From Parascardovia denticolens DSM 10105 = JCM 12538 (GTDB lineage Bacteria > Actinomycetota > Actinomycetes > Actinomycetales > Bifidobacteriaceae), in NCBI RefSeq assembly GCF_001042675.1, contig NZ_AP012333.1, forward strand, positions 744,001 to 808,000: 64,000 bases of DNA, given 5' to 3'. Each line of letters starts with the position of its first letter. The stretch's first letter is position 1. The notes under the pieces were generated by a model. The model saw nothing but the letters and a program-made list of their open reading frames with translations, was not told where the DNA came from and ran no database searches. The position numbers and the translations under genes were made by a program. This document shows positions 9,120-18,488 of this stretch, piece by piece.

Positions 9120-10817
9120 ATGAACGAGAAAGAACAATGGGTGGCCGCTTTCCAAGAGGCCATGGGGCGCAACCCCTCTCCCCGGGAATTCATGGATGGG
9201 AAAGCGGCTGGCTTTTCTCTTGATAGCCTGCCTGCATCCACACCGCAGGCGTTTGACGAAAGCGTTGACCGCGTCGAAGGCGGCAGCAAGGTTGAGAACG
9301 TCGAAAGCGACGGGCAAGCCGAGGCTCAGACCGGCAGGATGCCGGTTGAAGAGGCGCAAACGGGAAGGGTTGATGAACCGACCGGGCGAATCCTGACCCC
9401 GCAGTCGGCCACTCAGGCGGAGACCACTGTCCTGCCCCCTGTGACCGCCCCAGCAGTCCAAACCGCCCCGGCTCCCGCCGTCATGCCGGCCCGGATTCCT
9501 CCGCAAAACCAGGCGGCATCGGCTTCGGCGACGGCAACGTCAGCAACGGCGACGAAGAAAAAGATGCCGGTCTGGGGGAAGGTCCTCATCGCGGTTTTCG
9601 CCTTCCTGGTCGTTGCCTTCATTGTCTTCTATTTCATCGGTTCCCAGTATTTCTCCCGTCAATCCGTGGTCAACCGGTACATAGAAGCCAGTCATCAGGG
9701 TCCTCAGGCAGTACTCAAATACCAAGTCTGGGCGGACGACAACCGGGGAATCAGCCCAGCCGATTTGGCTTACGCAGATCAGGGCAAGATCCAGATGCCG
9801 ACCCAGAAGGAAGTCTTCGAAGGTTCCGCCATGCGGAACGTCGGCCATACGCTTCTCATCTTCCCCGACTGGAAAGTAGTGGTCAAGCCCGCTTCGGCCA
9901 CGCTCAAGACCAATACCTCCGGTCTGGACCTGACCATCAACGGTCACAAGGTGGGAACCTCGCAGTCCTCCTCCTATCAGAAGATCTTCTCCCACCTTTA
10001 TCCGGGGACTTACGTCTTCGCGGCCAGTGGGAAAGTGAACAACCAGGACATCAACGTGTCCACCAGCAAGGATCTGACTGCCGGCAACCAGGAGATCCGC
10101 CTAGCCGTGCGTTATATCAGTTTCGATGTGCTCAGCAACCTGTCTGACGGAGACCTTTATGTGGGCGGCCAGAAGGTGAGCACCCTGTCGGACGGGACCG
10201 GGTCCGTTACCAAACTCCCCGTGGCCGAAAGCGCGGACGTCTACGTGCGTAAATCCTTCGCCGATGGGACCAGCGTCAAGACCAAGACGACGAAAGCGTC
10301 CGACATCTCCGATGGGGAGACGGTCTATCTGAACGCCGCCCACATCCTGGACAGGGACACGGCCAACGACCTCATGACCAAGGCCCACGGCATGCTCCAG
10401 TACTACGCCGATAATCAGACCACGGCCAGCGACTTGGACGACGTCTTCCTGGGAGGGACGAGCAACAAGTTCTATTCCGACGTGAAGAACAACATCGACC
10501 TCAACATGACCAATGCCAAGAACCGCAAGGCGGACAGCATCACCTTCAGCGACGTCAACGTCACCAAGGTGACCCAGACCGGCAAGAACACCTATAAGGT
10601 CGACTTCACCTTGAAAGAGGATTTCTACTACAGCTACAACTCGGACGATGACAACTCCGGAGACATCATCGAGAATCTGACTTGGTCGGCCAATGTCAAG
10701 TACGTGGGAGGAAGCAGCTCGTACGACGAGAACGGCACCGCCTACGTCAGCGACTTCCGGGTCGTCTCCCCGAACGGCAACGGCAAGGTGACCCATACCG
10801 AGAACACCATCGAGTAA
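9120..10817 (+). CDS. Single-pass membrane protein with large extracellular region (TcaA/YvbJ-like), paired with the upstream gene
   Basis: The 565-residue protein starts with EQWVAAFQEAMGRNPSPREF, the same kind of module as the gene upstream. A polar linker of about 110 residues follows, then one membrane helix (VLIAVFAFLVVAFIVFYFIG, near residue 160) and an extracellular part of about 380 residues. That part includes PEGA-like beta repeats (LDLTINGHKVG ... LYPGTYVFAASGK) and a C-terminal domain resembling the NTF2-like ends of TcaA/YvbJ proteins. The region just after the membrane, VVNRYIEASHQG, also fits that group. The ATG has AAGGAGGG just upstream. A role in envelope stress or wall sensing is only an inference from the fold type. 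Confidence 0.75.
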   Translation: MNEKEQWVAAFQEAMGRNPSPREFMDGKAAGFSLDSLPASTPQAFDESVDRVEGGSKVENVESDGQAEAQTGRMPVEEAQTGRVDEPTGRILTPQSATQAETTVLPPVTAPAVQTAPAPAVMPARIPPQNQAASASATATSATATKKKMPVWGKVLIAVFAFLVVAFIVFYFIGSQYFSRQSVVNRYIEASHQGPQAVLKYQVWADDNRGISPADLAYADQGKIQMPTQKEVFEGSAMRNVGHTLLIFPDWKVVVKPASATLKTNTSGLDLTINGHKVGTSQSSSYQKIFSHLYPGTYVFAASGKVNNQDINVSTSKDLTAGNQEIRLAVRYISFDVLSNLSDGDLYVGGQKVSTLSDGTGSVTKLPVAESADVYVRKSFADGTSVKTKTTKASDISDGETVYLNAAHILDRDTANDLMTKAHGMLQYYADNQTTASDLDDVFLGGTSNKFYSDVKNNIDLNMTNAKNRKADSITFSDVNVTKVTQTGKNTYKVDFTLKEDFYYSYNSDDDNSGDIIENLTWSANVKYVGGSSSYDENGTAYVSDFRVVSPNGNGKVTHTENTIE

Positions 10818-10936
10818 TCAAGTAAGAGGGTGAAGTCCTTGGGCAGTAGCTCTTGAGCAGTCCATGGATAGACCCTGGGCAGAGCTCGGATGGTCCTCGG
10901 GCAGTCCTCAGGTAGGCCTCGCGATAGGGTGAACCT

Positions 10937-11413
10937 ATGCATTGCCCCTTTTGTCAGAACCCTCAGACCAAAGTCCTCGATACGCGCGTCGGCGAGGATG
11001 GTTACGCCATCCGCCGCCGGCGCGAGTGTCTGAAATGCCATAAGCGTTTCACTACCCAAGAGACCATCGTCCTGTCCATCATCAAGCATTCGGGGGCCAC
11101 CGAGCCCTTCGACCGCAAGAAGGTGATCTCAGGCGTCAGGCGGGCCTGTCAGGGGAGGAACATCAGCGATGAGGCCCTCAACCGCTTGGGACAGCAGGTG
11201 GAAGAGAACCTGAGGGCCCGGGGCCAAGCGGAGATCAGGTCCGAAGAGGTGGGCAAGGCCATCCTTCCCCCTCTAAGGGACCTGGATGTCGTCGCTTATT
11301 TGCGTTTCGCCAGCGTTTACCAGCATTTCGATTCCTTGGACGACTACGAGAAGGAAATCGACTCCGTCCGCCGCTACCAAGAGGAAAAGCGCCATGAAGG
11401 GGAAGAGCAGTAA
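10937..11413 (+). CDS. nrdR: Transcriptional repressor NrdR
   Basis: NrdR represses ribonucleotide reductase genes in response to ATP/dATP. The 158-residue protein has the zinc ribbon ([17 protein letters not shown] ... [15 protein letters not shown], with C3, C6, C34 and C37) followed by the ATP-cone domain ([21 protein letters not shown]). Length and domain order are standard. It lies at the end of the lexA region and no nrd genes are in the window. No NrdR box was found nearby. Confidence 0.96.
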   Translation: MHCPFCQNPQTKVLDTRVGEDGYAIRRRRECLKCHKRFTTQETIVLSIIKHSGATEPFDRKKVISGVRRACQGRNISDEALNRLGQQVEENLRARGQAEIRSEEVGKAILPPLRDLDVVAYLRFASVYQHFDSLDDYEKEIDSVRRYQEEKRHEGEEQ

Positions 11414-11561
11414 ATAGGGGAGAGGCCCGATCGTCCCCAAGGTCGAATACCGACGGATCGATCCTCAGCTTGACTTGACTTGGTTTCAGTCTTTATTTGG
11501 CTTTGGCTGCGGCCTTAGCTTCGACGTCTGCCTCGTCATCAGTCTCGTCTTGGTTTTCGAC

Positions 11562-13916
11562 TCATGCTTCTGTTTCTGCTTCGGCGAAGTCGATCGATTC
11601 CTGGTCGTCTTTGGTCTGGATGATGACCAGCCTTTGGGTCGGCCGGGTGAGGGCCACGTAGAGGTCGGAGGCGGCCACGATTCGGGAGGCCGCGTTCTCC
11701 ATGATGAGGCCGGGGTTAGCCACGATGACCGCGTCGAATTCCAGTCCCTTGACCTCTTGGGGTCCATAGACCCGGACCTGCGCTTCCCAATCCGGCTGGG
11801 AGGTGAGCCGGATGAATTCCTCTTGCCCTAAGGCTTGGCTGGACCGCAAAGCGAGACGCAAGGATTTTTCCACCTGGTCGCGGATCTGAGGGTCGACGAT
11901 GATGGCCAGGCGGCCGCTGCCGTCTTGCGAAACGAAATCATGGATGGCCTCGATCGCCTGATCGTTGATGGCATCCAGGAAGCCATGCCGGGGGGAGGCG
12001 ATCCGCCTGACCGAATCGGGGACCTGCCTGGCCGCGCTCACGGTGGAGACATGGAGCCCCTCATCGCTGGCGAAGCGCGAGGAGAGGTCGCAGACCTGGG
12101 CCGGGTTGCGGTAATCGATGGTCAACTCGTTCACGGTCCACCTGCCTTGGCCGAAGAGGGGGTTCATGGTCCTCGCCCAAGAGCGGGTGCCGGCCAAGGA
12201 GGAAGTCTGGGCCACGTCCCCGACGATGGTGAAAGAGCGGGAAGGGCAGCGGCGGATCAGCATACGCCATTCCATCGGGGTCAGCTCCTGGGCTTCGTCC
12301 ACGACGATATGGCCATAGGTCCATTCCCGGTCGTTGCCGGCCCGGGAGGCCAGACTGGAATCATCCCCGCCGGACATGCTGTCAAGCAAGTCGCCGGCGT
12401 TCACCAGGGAGGGGTCCACCCCGGCGATCCGCATGGATTGGAGGGCGTATTCCTCCTCGCGTTTACGGTCCAGGTCCTTTCCGGCCTGCCGGGCTTGTTC
12501 CCGGGGGTCCGGCCCCAAAAGATTCAAGGCCTCGTCCAGCAAGGCCACGTCGGACCGGGTGAAGGGGGCGTCTTTGGACCTGGTCAGCTGGGCGATCTCC
12601 TCTTCTTTGAGCCAAGGAGCGAACTGCCGCATCCGATGGGGCTTGGAGAACATGTCGGCCAGCATCCATGAGGCGGACATGGGGAGCCAGGCGGTGTTGA
12701 GGGTCTTCTTCAGAGCCGAGCTCAGGCGCAGGGTGGCGCGGGCGTTGTCGAGTTCCTCCTGCTCGGGGATGTAGTCCAGCTGGTCCCGGTAAAGGTTGAC
12801 CATGAGGCTGAGCATGGAGTTGATGAAGGTCTCCCGGGCCTGGTTATGCGGCTTCCGGGAGCTGCGGGCGTTCCGCTGGGCCTGTTCCAGGTCGCTGCGG
12901 CGGACGGGGACCTTGACCCCGTTGATCGGGATGGTCGGCAGGAGACTGGGGATGCGAACCCGGGCGGCGATGGCGTTGCGGATCATGGTCACCATGCGTT
13001 TGCTCCCCTTGATGGCGGCCGTGTAAGGGTCGTCTTCGGCCGTCGCCACCAAGCCGGGGATGAGGTCGCCGATGGTGCGGGAGACGACTCCGGTCTCGCC
13101 CAAGGAAGGCAGGACCTGATCGATGTAATGGAGGAAGGTGGGGCTGGGTCCGACGACGAGGACCCCGGACCTTTCCAAGGTGCGCCGGTGGGTATAGAGC
13201 AGATAGGCGGCCCGGTGAAGGGCGACGGCGGTTTTCCCGGTTCCGGGCCCGCCTTGCACGACGACCGCTTGGTTGAGGTCGGAACGGATGATCTTGTCCT
13301 GTTCGGCCTGGATGGTGGCGACGATGTCGGTCATTTTCCCTGTCCGCCGGGAGCTGAGCGAAGCCAGGAGAGCCCCTTCCCCGGTCAGGGTCCCTTGGTG
13401 ATGGGCTTGGGAGACTTGCTGGGAATGGATGTCCAGCACCTCGTCTTCCAAGGCGGCCACTTGGCGCAGGTTCAGGGTGATGTGGCGGCGCATGGTGGCG
13501 TCCCCGTGGTTCTCCGGGGTGGCTTCGTAAAAGGGCCGGGCCGCATCCGCCCTCCAGTCGGTCAGAATGGGCTCATGCCTCTCGTCCGACAGGCCGATCC
13601 GGCCGATGTGTCGCTGATTGCCGTGGACGTCGTCAATGCGGCCGAAGACCAGCCGGTCTTCCACCGATCTTAGCTGGATGAGCCGGTCTTCGTACATGAC
13701 GGCGAAAGAGTCGCGTTCCGACCTTTGGGTGGGGGAGCCGTGGCCACCGCGGGCGCGCACGGAATCAAGCCGTCCCTTGATTTGGGAGCGCAGGTCGTCC
13801 AGGCGCTGGTAGGCCCGGTCGACCACTTCCTGTTCCTGCTGGATTTGGTCGGAATAGTCACTCACGGTGATCCCCTCGTCGTTTTCGCTTGCCTTCGCGG
13901 CTGTTGTTCCCTCCAT
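11562..13916 (-). CDS. helD: UvrD/Rep-type helicase, HelD-like RNA polymerase recycling ATPase
   Basis: The 784-residue protein has an N-terminal coiled coil (QIQQEQEVVDRAYQRLDDLR), Walker A (VVQGGPGTGKTAVALHRAAYLLYTHR), the DEAQELTPMEWRML Walker B motif, GDVAQTSS, and C-terminal helicase motifs (EVKGLEFDAVIV, LYVALTRPTQRLVII). The coiled-coil N-terminus and overall length fit HelD, which releases stalled RNA polymerase, better than UvrD or PcrA. The ATG at 13916 has GAGG seven bases upstream. A GTG at 13940 is possible. Beyond the TGA at 11562-11564 the same frame stays open for 22 more codons of acidic, low-complexity sequence. Confidence 0.85.
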   Translation of the reverse strand: MEGTTAAKASENDEGITVSDYSDQIQQEQEVVDRAYQRLDDLRSQIKGRLDSVRARGGHGSPTQRSERDSFAVMYEDRLIQLRSVEDRLVFGRIDDVHGNQRHIGRIGLSDERHEPILTDWRADAARPFYEATPENHGDATMRRHITLNLRQVAALEDEVLDIHSQQVSQAHHQGTLTGEGALLASLSSRRTGKMTDIVATIQAEQDKIIRSDLNQAVVVQGGPGTGKTAVALHRAAYLLYTHRRTLERSGVLVVGPSPTFLHYIDQVLPSLGETGVVSRTIGDLIPGLVATAEDDPYTAAIKGSKRMVTMIRNAIAARVRIPSLLPTIPINGVKVPVRRSDLEQAQRNARSSRKPHNQARETFINSMLSLMVNLYRDQLDYIPEQEELDNARATLRLSSALKKTLNTAWLPMSASWMLADMFSKPHRMRQFAPWLKEEEIAQLTRSKDAPFTRSDVALLDEALNLLGPDPREQARQAGKDLDRKREEEYALQSMRIAGVDPSLVNAGDLLDSMSGGDDSSLASRAGNDREWTYGHIVVDEAQELTPMEWRMLIRRCPSRSFTIVGDVAQTSSLAGTRSWARTMNPLFGQGRWTVNELTIDYRNPAQVCDLSSRFASDEGLHVSTVSAARQVPDSVRRIASPRHGFLDAINDQAIEAIHDFVSQDGSGRLAIIVDPQIRDQVEKSLRLALRSSQALGQEEFIRLTSQPDWEAQVRVYGPQEVKGLEFDAVIVANPGLIMENAASRIVAASDLYVALTRPTQRLVIIQTKDDQESIDFAEAETEA

Positions 13917-14192
13917 CGATGCGCCTCGGCTATGCGCCACAGGCCGCTCGGAAGGGTCGGTAAAAAGAGCGAATAACAGTTTACACGCTTGCCCCCACCG
14001 TCTGTCCGGCCTGTCGCGGAAAGCGGAGTTTTCTCCCCAGGAATGATTCCCGACAGGATGAGTCCCGGCCTTTCCTGGCAGAGAGGATTTTTGGTAGTTA
14101 ATTTTTTAGCAGCCCTCGCCTCTTCCTTGGCGAATTTGATTTTCCGGTTCTTTTCGATTTCTTCCGAAAAAAGTCCATGAATTTTCGACTTA
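13917..14192. other. Divergent promoter region between helD and mraZ
   Basis: This stretch of about 280 bp separates divergent helD and mraZ. It is much richer in A and T than its neighbours (for example the TTAATTTTTTAG and CTTTTCGATTTCTTCCG patches). No ORF with a ribosome site was seen. It should hold the promoters of helD and of the dcw cluster, but no convincing -35/-10 pair could be fixed by eye. Confidence 0.5.
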
Positions 14193-14228
14193 GTGGGGAG
14201 TTGTGGAGGAATGTGGGGTAAAGTGGTG
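14193..14228 (+). promoter_or_regulatory. MraZ-binding boxes: four GTGG repeats at exact 10-bp spacing
   Basis: GTGG starts at 14193, 14203, 14213 and 14223. The units read GTGGGGAGTT, GTGGAGGAAT, GTGGGGTAAA and GTGGTGATTA. MraZ is known to bind direct repeats of TGGGN spaced by 5 bases (a 10-bp period) in front of mraZ, so these are the expected autorepression boxes of the dcw operon. The last box ends just before the ribosome site TTGGAGG. Confidence 0.88.
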
Positions 14229-14244
14229 ATTAATTGGAGGTAGC

Positions 14245-14757
14245 ATGACAAATCCCACGGAGAATAGCGTCTTCGAAGACGCCGGGATGGCCGACGGAGC
14301 CGTCTCTTCTCCTTTGCCTGCCCTCCTTCTGGGAACCTACGCCCCCAAGATCGACGCCAAGGGGCGGGTGGCCCTTCCTGCCAAATTCCGCTCCCAGCTG
14401 GGGCAGGGCTGCGTTTTGGCTCGGGGACAAGAGCGATGCATCTACCTCCTTCCTTTCGGCGAATTCCGCCGCATCGCCGCACAGATCCAGCGGACCAGCC
14501 TGAGCAACAAGGCCGCCCGTAATTACCTGCGCGTCTTCCTGTCCGGGGCGGTGGATCAGGAGCCCGACAAGCAGGGCCGGGTGATCCTCCCCTCCATCCT
14601 GCGCGATTACGCCCATATAGATAAGGACATCGTGATCATCGGAGTGGGGACCCGGGCCGAGATCTGGAATAAGGCCGATTGGGACGCTTACCTGGCCGAG
14701 CAAGAGGACGGATACAGCGACATCGCCGACGACGTCCTGCCGGAGGTGAGCTTCTGA
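14245..14757 (+). CDS. mraZ: Transcriptional regulator MraZ
   Basis: MraZ is an AbrB-like repressor of the division and cell-wall cluster that it heads. The 170-residue protein has two SpoVT-AbrB repeats, each with the DKGR-type signature: KIDAKGRVALPAKFR and EPDKQGRVILPSILR. An N-terminal extension of about 28 residues precedes the first repeat. The ATG follows TTGGAGG. The stop TGA overlaps the start of rsmH by one base, so the two are translationally coupled. Confidence 0.97.
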   Translation: MTNPTENSVFEDAGMADGAVSSPLPALLLGTYAPKIDAKGRVALPAKFRSQLGQGCVLARGQERCIYLLPFGEFRRIAAQIQRTSLSNKAARNYLRVFLSGAVDQEPDKQGRVILPSILRDYAHIDKDIVIIGVGTRAEIWNKADWDAYLAEQEDGYSDIADDVLPEVSF

Positions 14758-15803
14758 TGACCGACCTCGCTTCCATCCACACCCCCGTGCTTTTGGACGA
14801 CTGCGTCCGTCTGATCACCGACGGTCGCCAAGCCCCCCTGATCGTGGATTGCACCTTGGGCCTGGCCGGGCATGCCAGCGCCTTCCTCCAGGCCGATCCC
14901 CAGGCCCGGCTGATCGGCATCGACCGCGACCAGGAGGCTTTGACCCTGGCGACCGAGCGGATGCGCGACCTGGGCCTGTCCGACCGGTTCACCCCGGTCC
15001 ACGCCGCCTTCGACAGCTTTTCCCAAGTCTTGGATGAGCAGGGAATCAAGACGGTGGACGCGGTCTTCATGGACTTGGGCCTGTCCAGCCTGCAGATCGA
15101 CGAGAACGACCGGGGTTTCTCCTACAGTCATGACGCTCCTTTGGACATGAGGATGGATCCCGGTCAAAGCCTGACCGCCCGCGACGTCCTGCTTACTTAC
15201 GGCAGGCAGGACCTGGCCCGGATCTTCCGCGAATACGGGCAGGAGCGTTTCGCCGGCCCCATCGCCTCCCGCTTGGTCAAGGCCAGGGAAGAGGGGGAGA
15301 CCCCGCGCAGCACGGGGCAATTGGTGGCCTTGGTGGACCAGGTGATTCCCCGGGCCCACCGCGCTCCCGGCAATCCGGCCAAGAGGGTTTTCCAAGCTTT
15401 GAGGATCGAAGTCAACGGGGAGTTGGACAAACTGCGGATGACCCTGCCTCAGGCGGCCTGCCGCCTGAACCTGGGCGGCTGTCTGGTGGTGGAGTCCTAT
15501 CACTCTTTGGAGGACAGGATCACCAAGACCTTCATGGCCTCCGGCATCCATGCCGACGTCCCCGCCGGCCTGCCCGTCATCCCTCAGGAAGCCCAGCCTT
15601 TTTTCGCCGACCTGACCCGGGGGGCGGTCAAGGCGGGCCAAGCCGAAGCGGCCCATAATTCCCGGTCCACTTCGGTCAGGCTGAGGGCGGTGGAGCTGAT
15701 CCGCCCCATCCCTGAAGTCAGGAAGGCCGAAATGATGCGGTCGGCGATGAAGTCCGTGCGAACGGGAGAGGGGCCCCGGCGACGGGGTCGACCGAAGGGC
15801 TAA
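14757..15803 (+). CDS. rsmH: 16S rRNA (cytosine(1402)-N4)-methyltransferase
   Basis: RsmH (MraW) methylates C1402 of 16S rRNA using S-adenosylmethionine. The 348-residue protein has the typical opening HTPVLLDDCVRLI, the SAM-binding VDCTLGLAGHASAFL and GIDRDQEAL, and the family motifs FMDLGLSSLQID, PLDMRMDP and VFQALRIEVNGEL. The ATG at 14757 shares a base with the mraZ stop, which fixes this start over longer in-frame alternatives. Confidence 0.97.
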   Translation: MTDLASIHTPVLLDDCVRLITDGRQAPLIVDCTLGLAGHASAFLQADPQARLIGIDRDQEALTLATERMRDLGLSDRFTPVHAAFDSFSQVLDEQGIKTVDAVFMDLGLSSLQIDENDRGFSYSHDAPLDMRMDPGQSLTARDVLLTYGRQDLARIFREYGQERFAGPIASRLVKAREEGETPRSTGQLVALVDQVIPRAHRAPGNPAKRVFQALRIEVNGELDKLRMTLPQAACRLNLGGCLVVESYHSLEDRITKTFMASGIHADVPAGLPVIPQEAQPFFADLTRGAVKAGQAEAAHNSRSTSVRLRAVELIRPIPEVRKAEMMRSAMKSVRTGEGPRRRGRPKG

Positions 15804-15912
15804 GAGGCCGGAAGCTACAAGGCTGAAGCCGCGGAGGCTGAAAGCAATAAAAGCCGCGAAAAACAAAAAGTCAATACCACCACAAGAATCACCACAAGAA
15901 TGAGGAGTCACC

Positions 15913-16371
15913 ATGGCAGCACAGGCAGCTCAAGTCCGCACAACCCGGCAGCGCATGTCCGAACGGAGCATCCGCAAGGGGTCCGCCGGCGCCCGTCCCA
16001 GCGGCATCACCCGGCCTGGCCTCTCCGTCATCTCCCGGACCGACCAGCGGATCGACTCCGCTTCGCGGACTTCCGGATCCGCGGCCCAGGCCAAGCGGAG
16101 CCTGCGGGGCCGGATGGTCCTGTGGATGGCTGTCGTCCTGGTCGTCGTCCTCAGCTTCCTGGGAGTCCTGGTGGTCAGGGTGAAAATGGCCGAAGACGCC
16201 TTCGCCATCTCGGAGACCCAGCAGAACATCTCCGTGCTCACCCAGGATGTGGAGCAGGAGCAGGCCAAACTGGACAAACTCCAGGCTTCCTTGCCGCAGA
16301 AGGCCCAGAAGCTGGGGATGACCCCTTCGTCCGACTCCTTGACGGTCGATATGGCCGGAACCGGTCAGTGA
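15913..16371 (+). CDS. ftsL: FtsL-like cell division protein
   Basis: This 152-residue bitopic protein has a basic, disordered cytoplasmic N-terminus, one membrane helix (MVLWMAVVLVVVLSFLGVLVV, about residues 69-89) and a short extracellular coiled coil (TQDVEQEQAKLDKLQASLPQ). Position between rsmH and ftsI and this topology are typical of FtsL, which joins FtsQ and DivIC/FtsB in the divisome. Sequence similarity among FtsL proteins is weak, so the call is based on layout and shape. The ATG follows an AATGAGGAG ribosome site. Confidence 0.8.
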   Translation: MAAQAAQVRTTRQRMSERSIRKGSAGARPSGITRPGLSVISRTDQRIDSASRTSGSAAQAKRSLRGRMVLWMAVVLVVVLSFLGVLVVRVKMAEDAFAISETQQNISVLTQDVEQEQAKLDKLQASLPQKAQKLGMTPSSDSLTVDMAGTGQ

Positions 16372-16486
16372 ACCAAGCCTTTCGTTATACTGGAAGGGCG
16401 GACCACCATCGCACGGTCCCGTCATGCAACGAACATCGGGGACACCCTAAAGGAACACGGACGAGAGCAAAGAGCGCCAAGCCATC

Positions 16487-18343
16487 ATGAGCAAGAAAAA
16501 ACAGCCATCACCATTCTCGCGGAAACTATCCCGCTTCTGGGAGACCCTGTCCGCAGATAGCCAGGATGCGGCTTACAGCCGGACCTTTCGCAGGCGGACT
16601 GTGGTTTTCGGCCTGGCCATCGTCGTCCTCATCGTCGCCCTCATCATCCGTTTGACCTTCGTCCAGTTGGTCGAAGGACCGGCCATCGCCCAAGACGCCA
16701 TCCAGATGCGTACGGTGGATTACACCGTCCAGGCCCTGCGAGGGACCATCACGGATGTGAACGGGGTGGTCATGGCTCAAAGTCAGCAAAGGTACACCAT
16801 CTACGCCGACCAGAACGGCGCCCGCAACTTCCAGCCGAAAAAATGCACCGGGGACAACAAGGCTATCTGCCATTCCCTCGACGGCAAGCCCGTGCCTGGG
16901 TCCGGTCCCGGCGCCGTGGCCAAGATGCTGGCCCCGGTCCTCAAAATGAACGTCATGGAGCTGGGGGCCAAGCTGGCCGGGGTCAACTCCTACATCGTCC
17001 TGAAGAAGAACGTGACCCCGGCGACCAAACGAGCGGTCGACAACCTCCACCTGTCCGGGGTCATAGGGTCCGAACTGACCGTCACCCGTTCCTATCCCAG
17101 CGGGGCGACCGCCGGGGCCATCATCGGCGGGGTCAACAACGACGACGTGGGCGTGGCCGGGGTCGAGAAGATGTCGCAGGATTCCCTCAAAGGGGAGAAC
17201 GGCAAGCAGGTCTACCAGAGGGGGGAAAGCGGGGAGAAGATCCCCGGGACCGAATCGGTCACCAAACCGGCTAAAAACGGGGGCAAAGTCCGTCTGACCA
17301 TCGACCGCGACGTCCAATGGTTCGTGGAGAAGTCCTTGCAGGACCAGGAGAATAAGATTCACGCCCAATGGGGGATCGTCGTCGTGCAGGAAGTCAAGAC
17401 CGGCCGTATCCTGGCCGTCGCCGACACCAACCAGTATTCCGCTGGCGGCCCGGACGCCATCCTCAAAGGGTCCCTGTCCATGACGGCCACCTTCGAACCG
17501 GGGTCGGTCGGCAAGCTCATCACCTCTTCCGGCCTGATCCAAGAGGGCTTTGCCAAAGGATCCAGCCGTTACACCGTCCCCTACAGCTTCGTCTACCAGG
17601 GGCAGACCTACCACGACGCCGTCTACCATCCTGTGGAAAGGCTGACCCTGGCCGGTATCATCAACGAATCCTCCAACGTGGGCATGGTCAAATCAGCCGA
17701 GAAGTACCCGGTCAACCTGCGCTACGAATACCTGAAGAAATTCGGCATAGGGGAGCCGACTGGAATCGACTTCCCCGGAATCTCCTCCGGCGTCCTGTCT
17801 CCCGCCTCCTCCTGGGACGACCGCACCCGTCAGACCATCCTCTTCGGGCAGGGATACACCGTCAACGCCTTGCAGCTGACCAACATCGTGGCCACCATCG
17901 CCAACGGGGGAGTGCGTATGGGGCAGAGCCTGGTCGCTTCCTCCACCGATCAGGAAGGCAGGGACACGACCCCCCAGCCTCATGCCCCCACCCGGGTAAT
18001 CTCCAAATCCACCTCGGAGGACATGATGGACATGATGGAATCCGTCATGGACGAGGAATACGCCAACGTCTTCAAAGTCAACGGCTACCGTCTGGCGGGC
18101 AAGACCGGAACGGCGGAAGTCGTGGGTTCCAAAGGAGGCCTGACCCAGATCGTGGGCGACTCCTCGGTGGTCATCCCGGCCGACGACCCCCGTTTCGTCA
18201 TCACCGTGGCCTTCATGGATTCCTCCCAGCACGGCGGTTACGCCACCTCTCCGGTGACCAATCCTATTGGTGAATTCCTTATGCAGAAGTACAAGGTTCC
18301 CCAGTCCACCCCCCGCAAGAATGCTATAAGTACTACATGGTGA
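16487..18343 (+). CDS. ftsI: Peptidoglycan D,D-transpeptidase FtsI (class B penicillin-binding protein)
   Basis: FtsI makes septal peptidoglycan cross-links. The 618-residue protein has a cytoplasmic tail, one membrane helix (TVVFGLAIVVLIVALIIRLTF), a dimerisation domain (RGTITDVNGVVMAQSQ) and the transpeptidase domain. The active-site motifs are visible: SxxK as SVGK (S340-K343) in FEPGSVGKLI, SSN near residue 395 and KTG at about 539-541. The acylation motif reads GSVGK where many relatives have GSTxK, but both key residues are present. It is flanked by ftsL and a MurE-like gene. Confidence 0.96.
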   Translation: MSKKKQPSPFSRKLSRFWETLSADSQDAAYSRTFRRRTVVFGLAIVVLIVALIIRLTFVQLVEGPAIAQDAIQMRTVDYTVQALRGTITDVNGVVMAQSQQRYTIYADQNGARNFQPKKCTGDNKAICHSLDGKPVPGSGPGAVAKMLAPVLKMNVMELGAKLAGVNSYIVLKKNVTPATKRAVDNLHLSGVIGSELTVTRSYPSGATAGAIIGGVNNDDVGVAGVEKMSQDSLKGENGKQVYQRGESGEKIPGTESVTKPAKNGGKVRLTIDRDVQWFVEKSLQDQENKIHAQWGIVVVQEVKTGRILAVADTNQYSAGGPDAILKGSLSMTATFEPGSVGKLITSSGLIQEGFAKGSSRYTVPYSFVYQGQTYHDAVYHPVERLTLAGIINESSNVGMVKSAEKYPVNLRYEYLKKFGIGEPTGIDFPGISSGVLSPASSWDDRTRQTILFGQGYTVNALQLTNIVATIANGGVRMGQSLVASSTDQEGRDTTPQPHAPTRVISKSTSEDMMDMMESVMDEEYANVFKVNGYRLAGKTGTAEVVGSKGGLTQIVGDSSVVIPADDPRFVITVAFMDSSQHGGYATSPVTNPIGEFLMQKYKVPQSTPRKNAISTTW

Positions 18344-18488
18344 TGCGGGGTTGTGCGGCATATGCGGCATATGGTTCAGGGGCGGCCCCGGCGGCAGGGC
18401 AAGGAAACGCGAATGAGGAAATCGAGGAAAGCCGCGTCGGCGGCAAGCGAAGACGGATCGGATTTCCGGCGGAATTCAGGAGGTGGCT

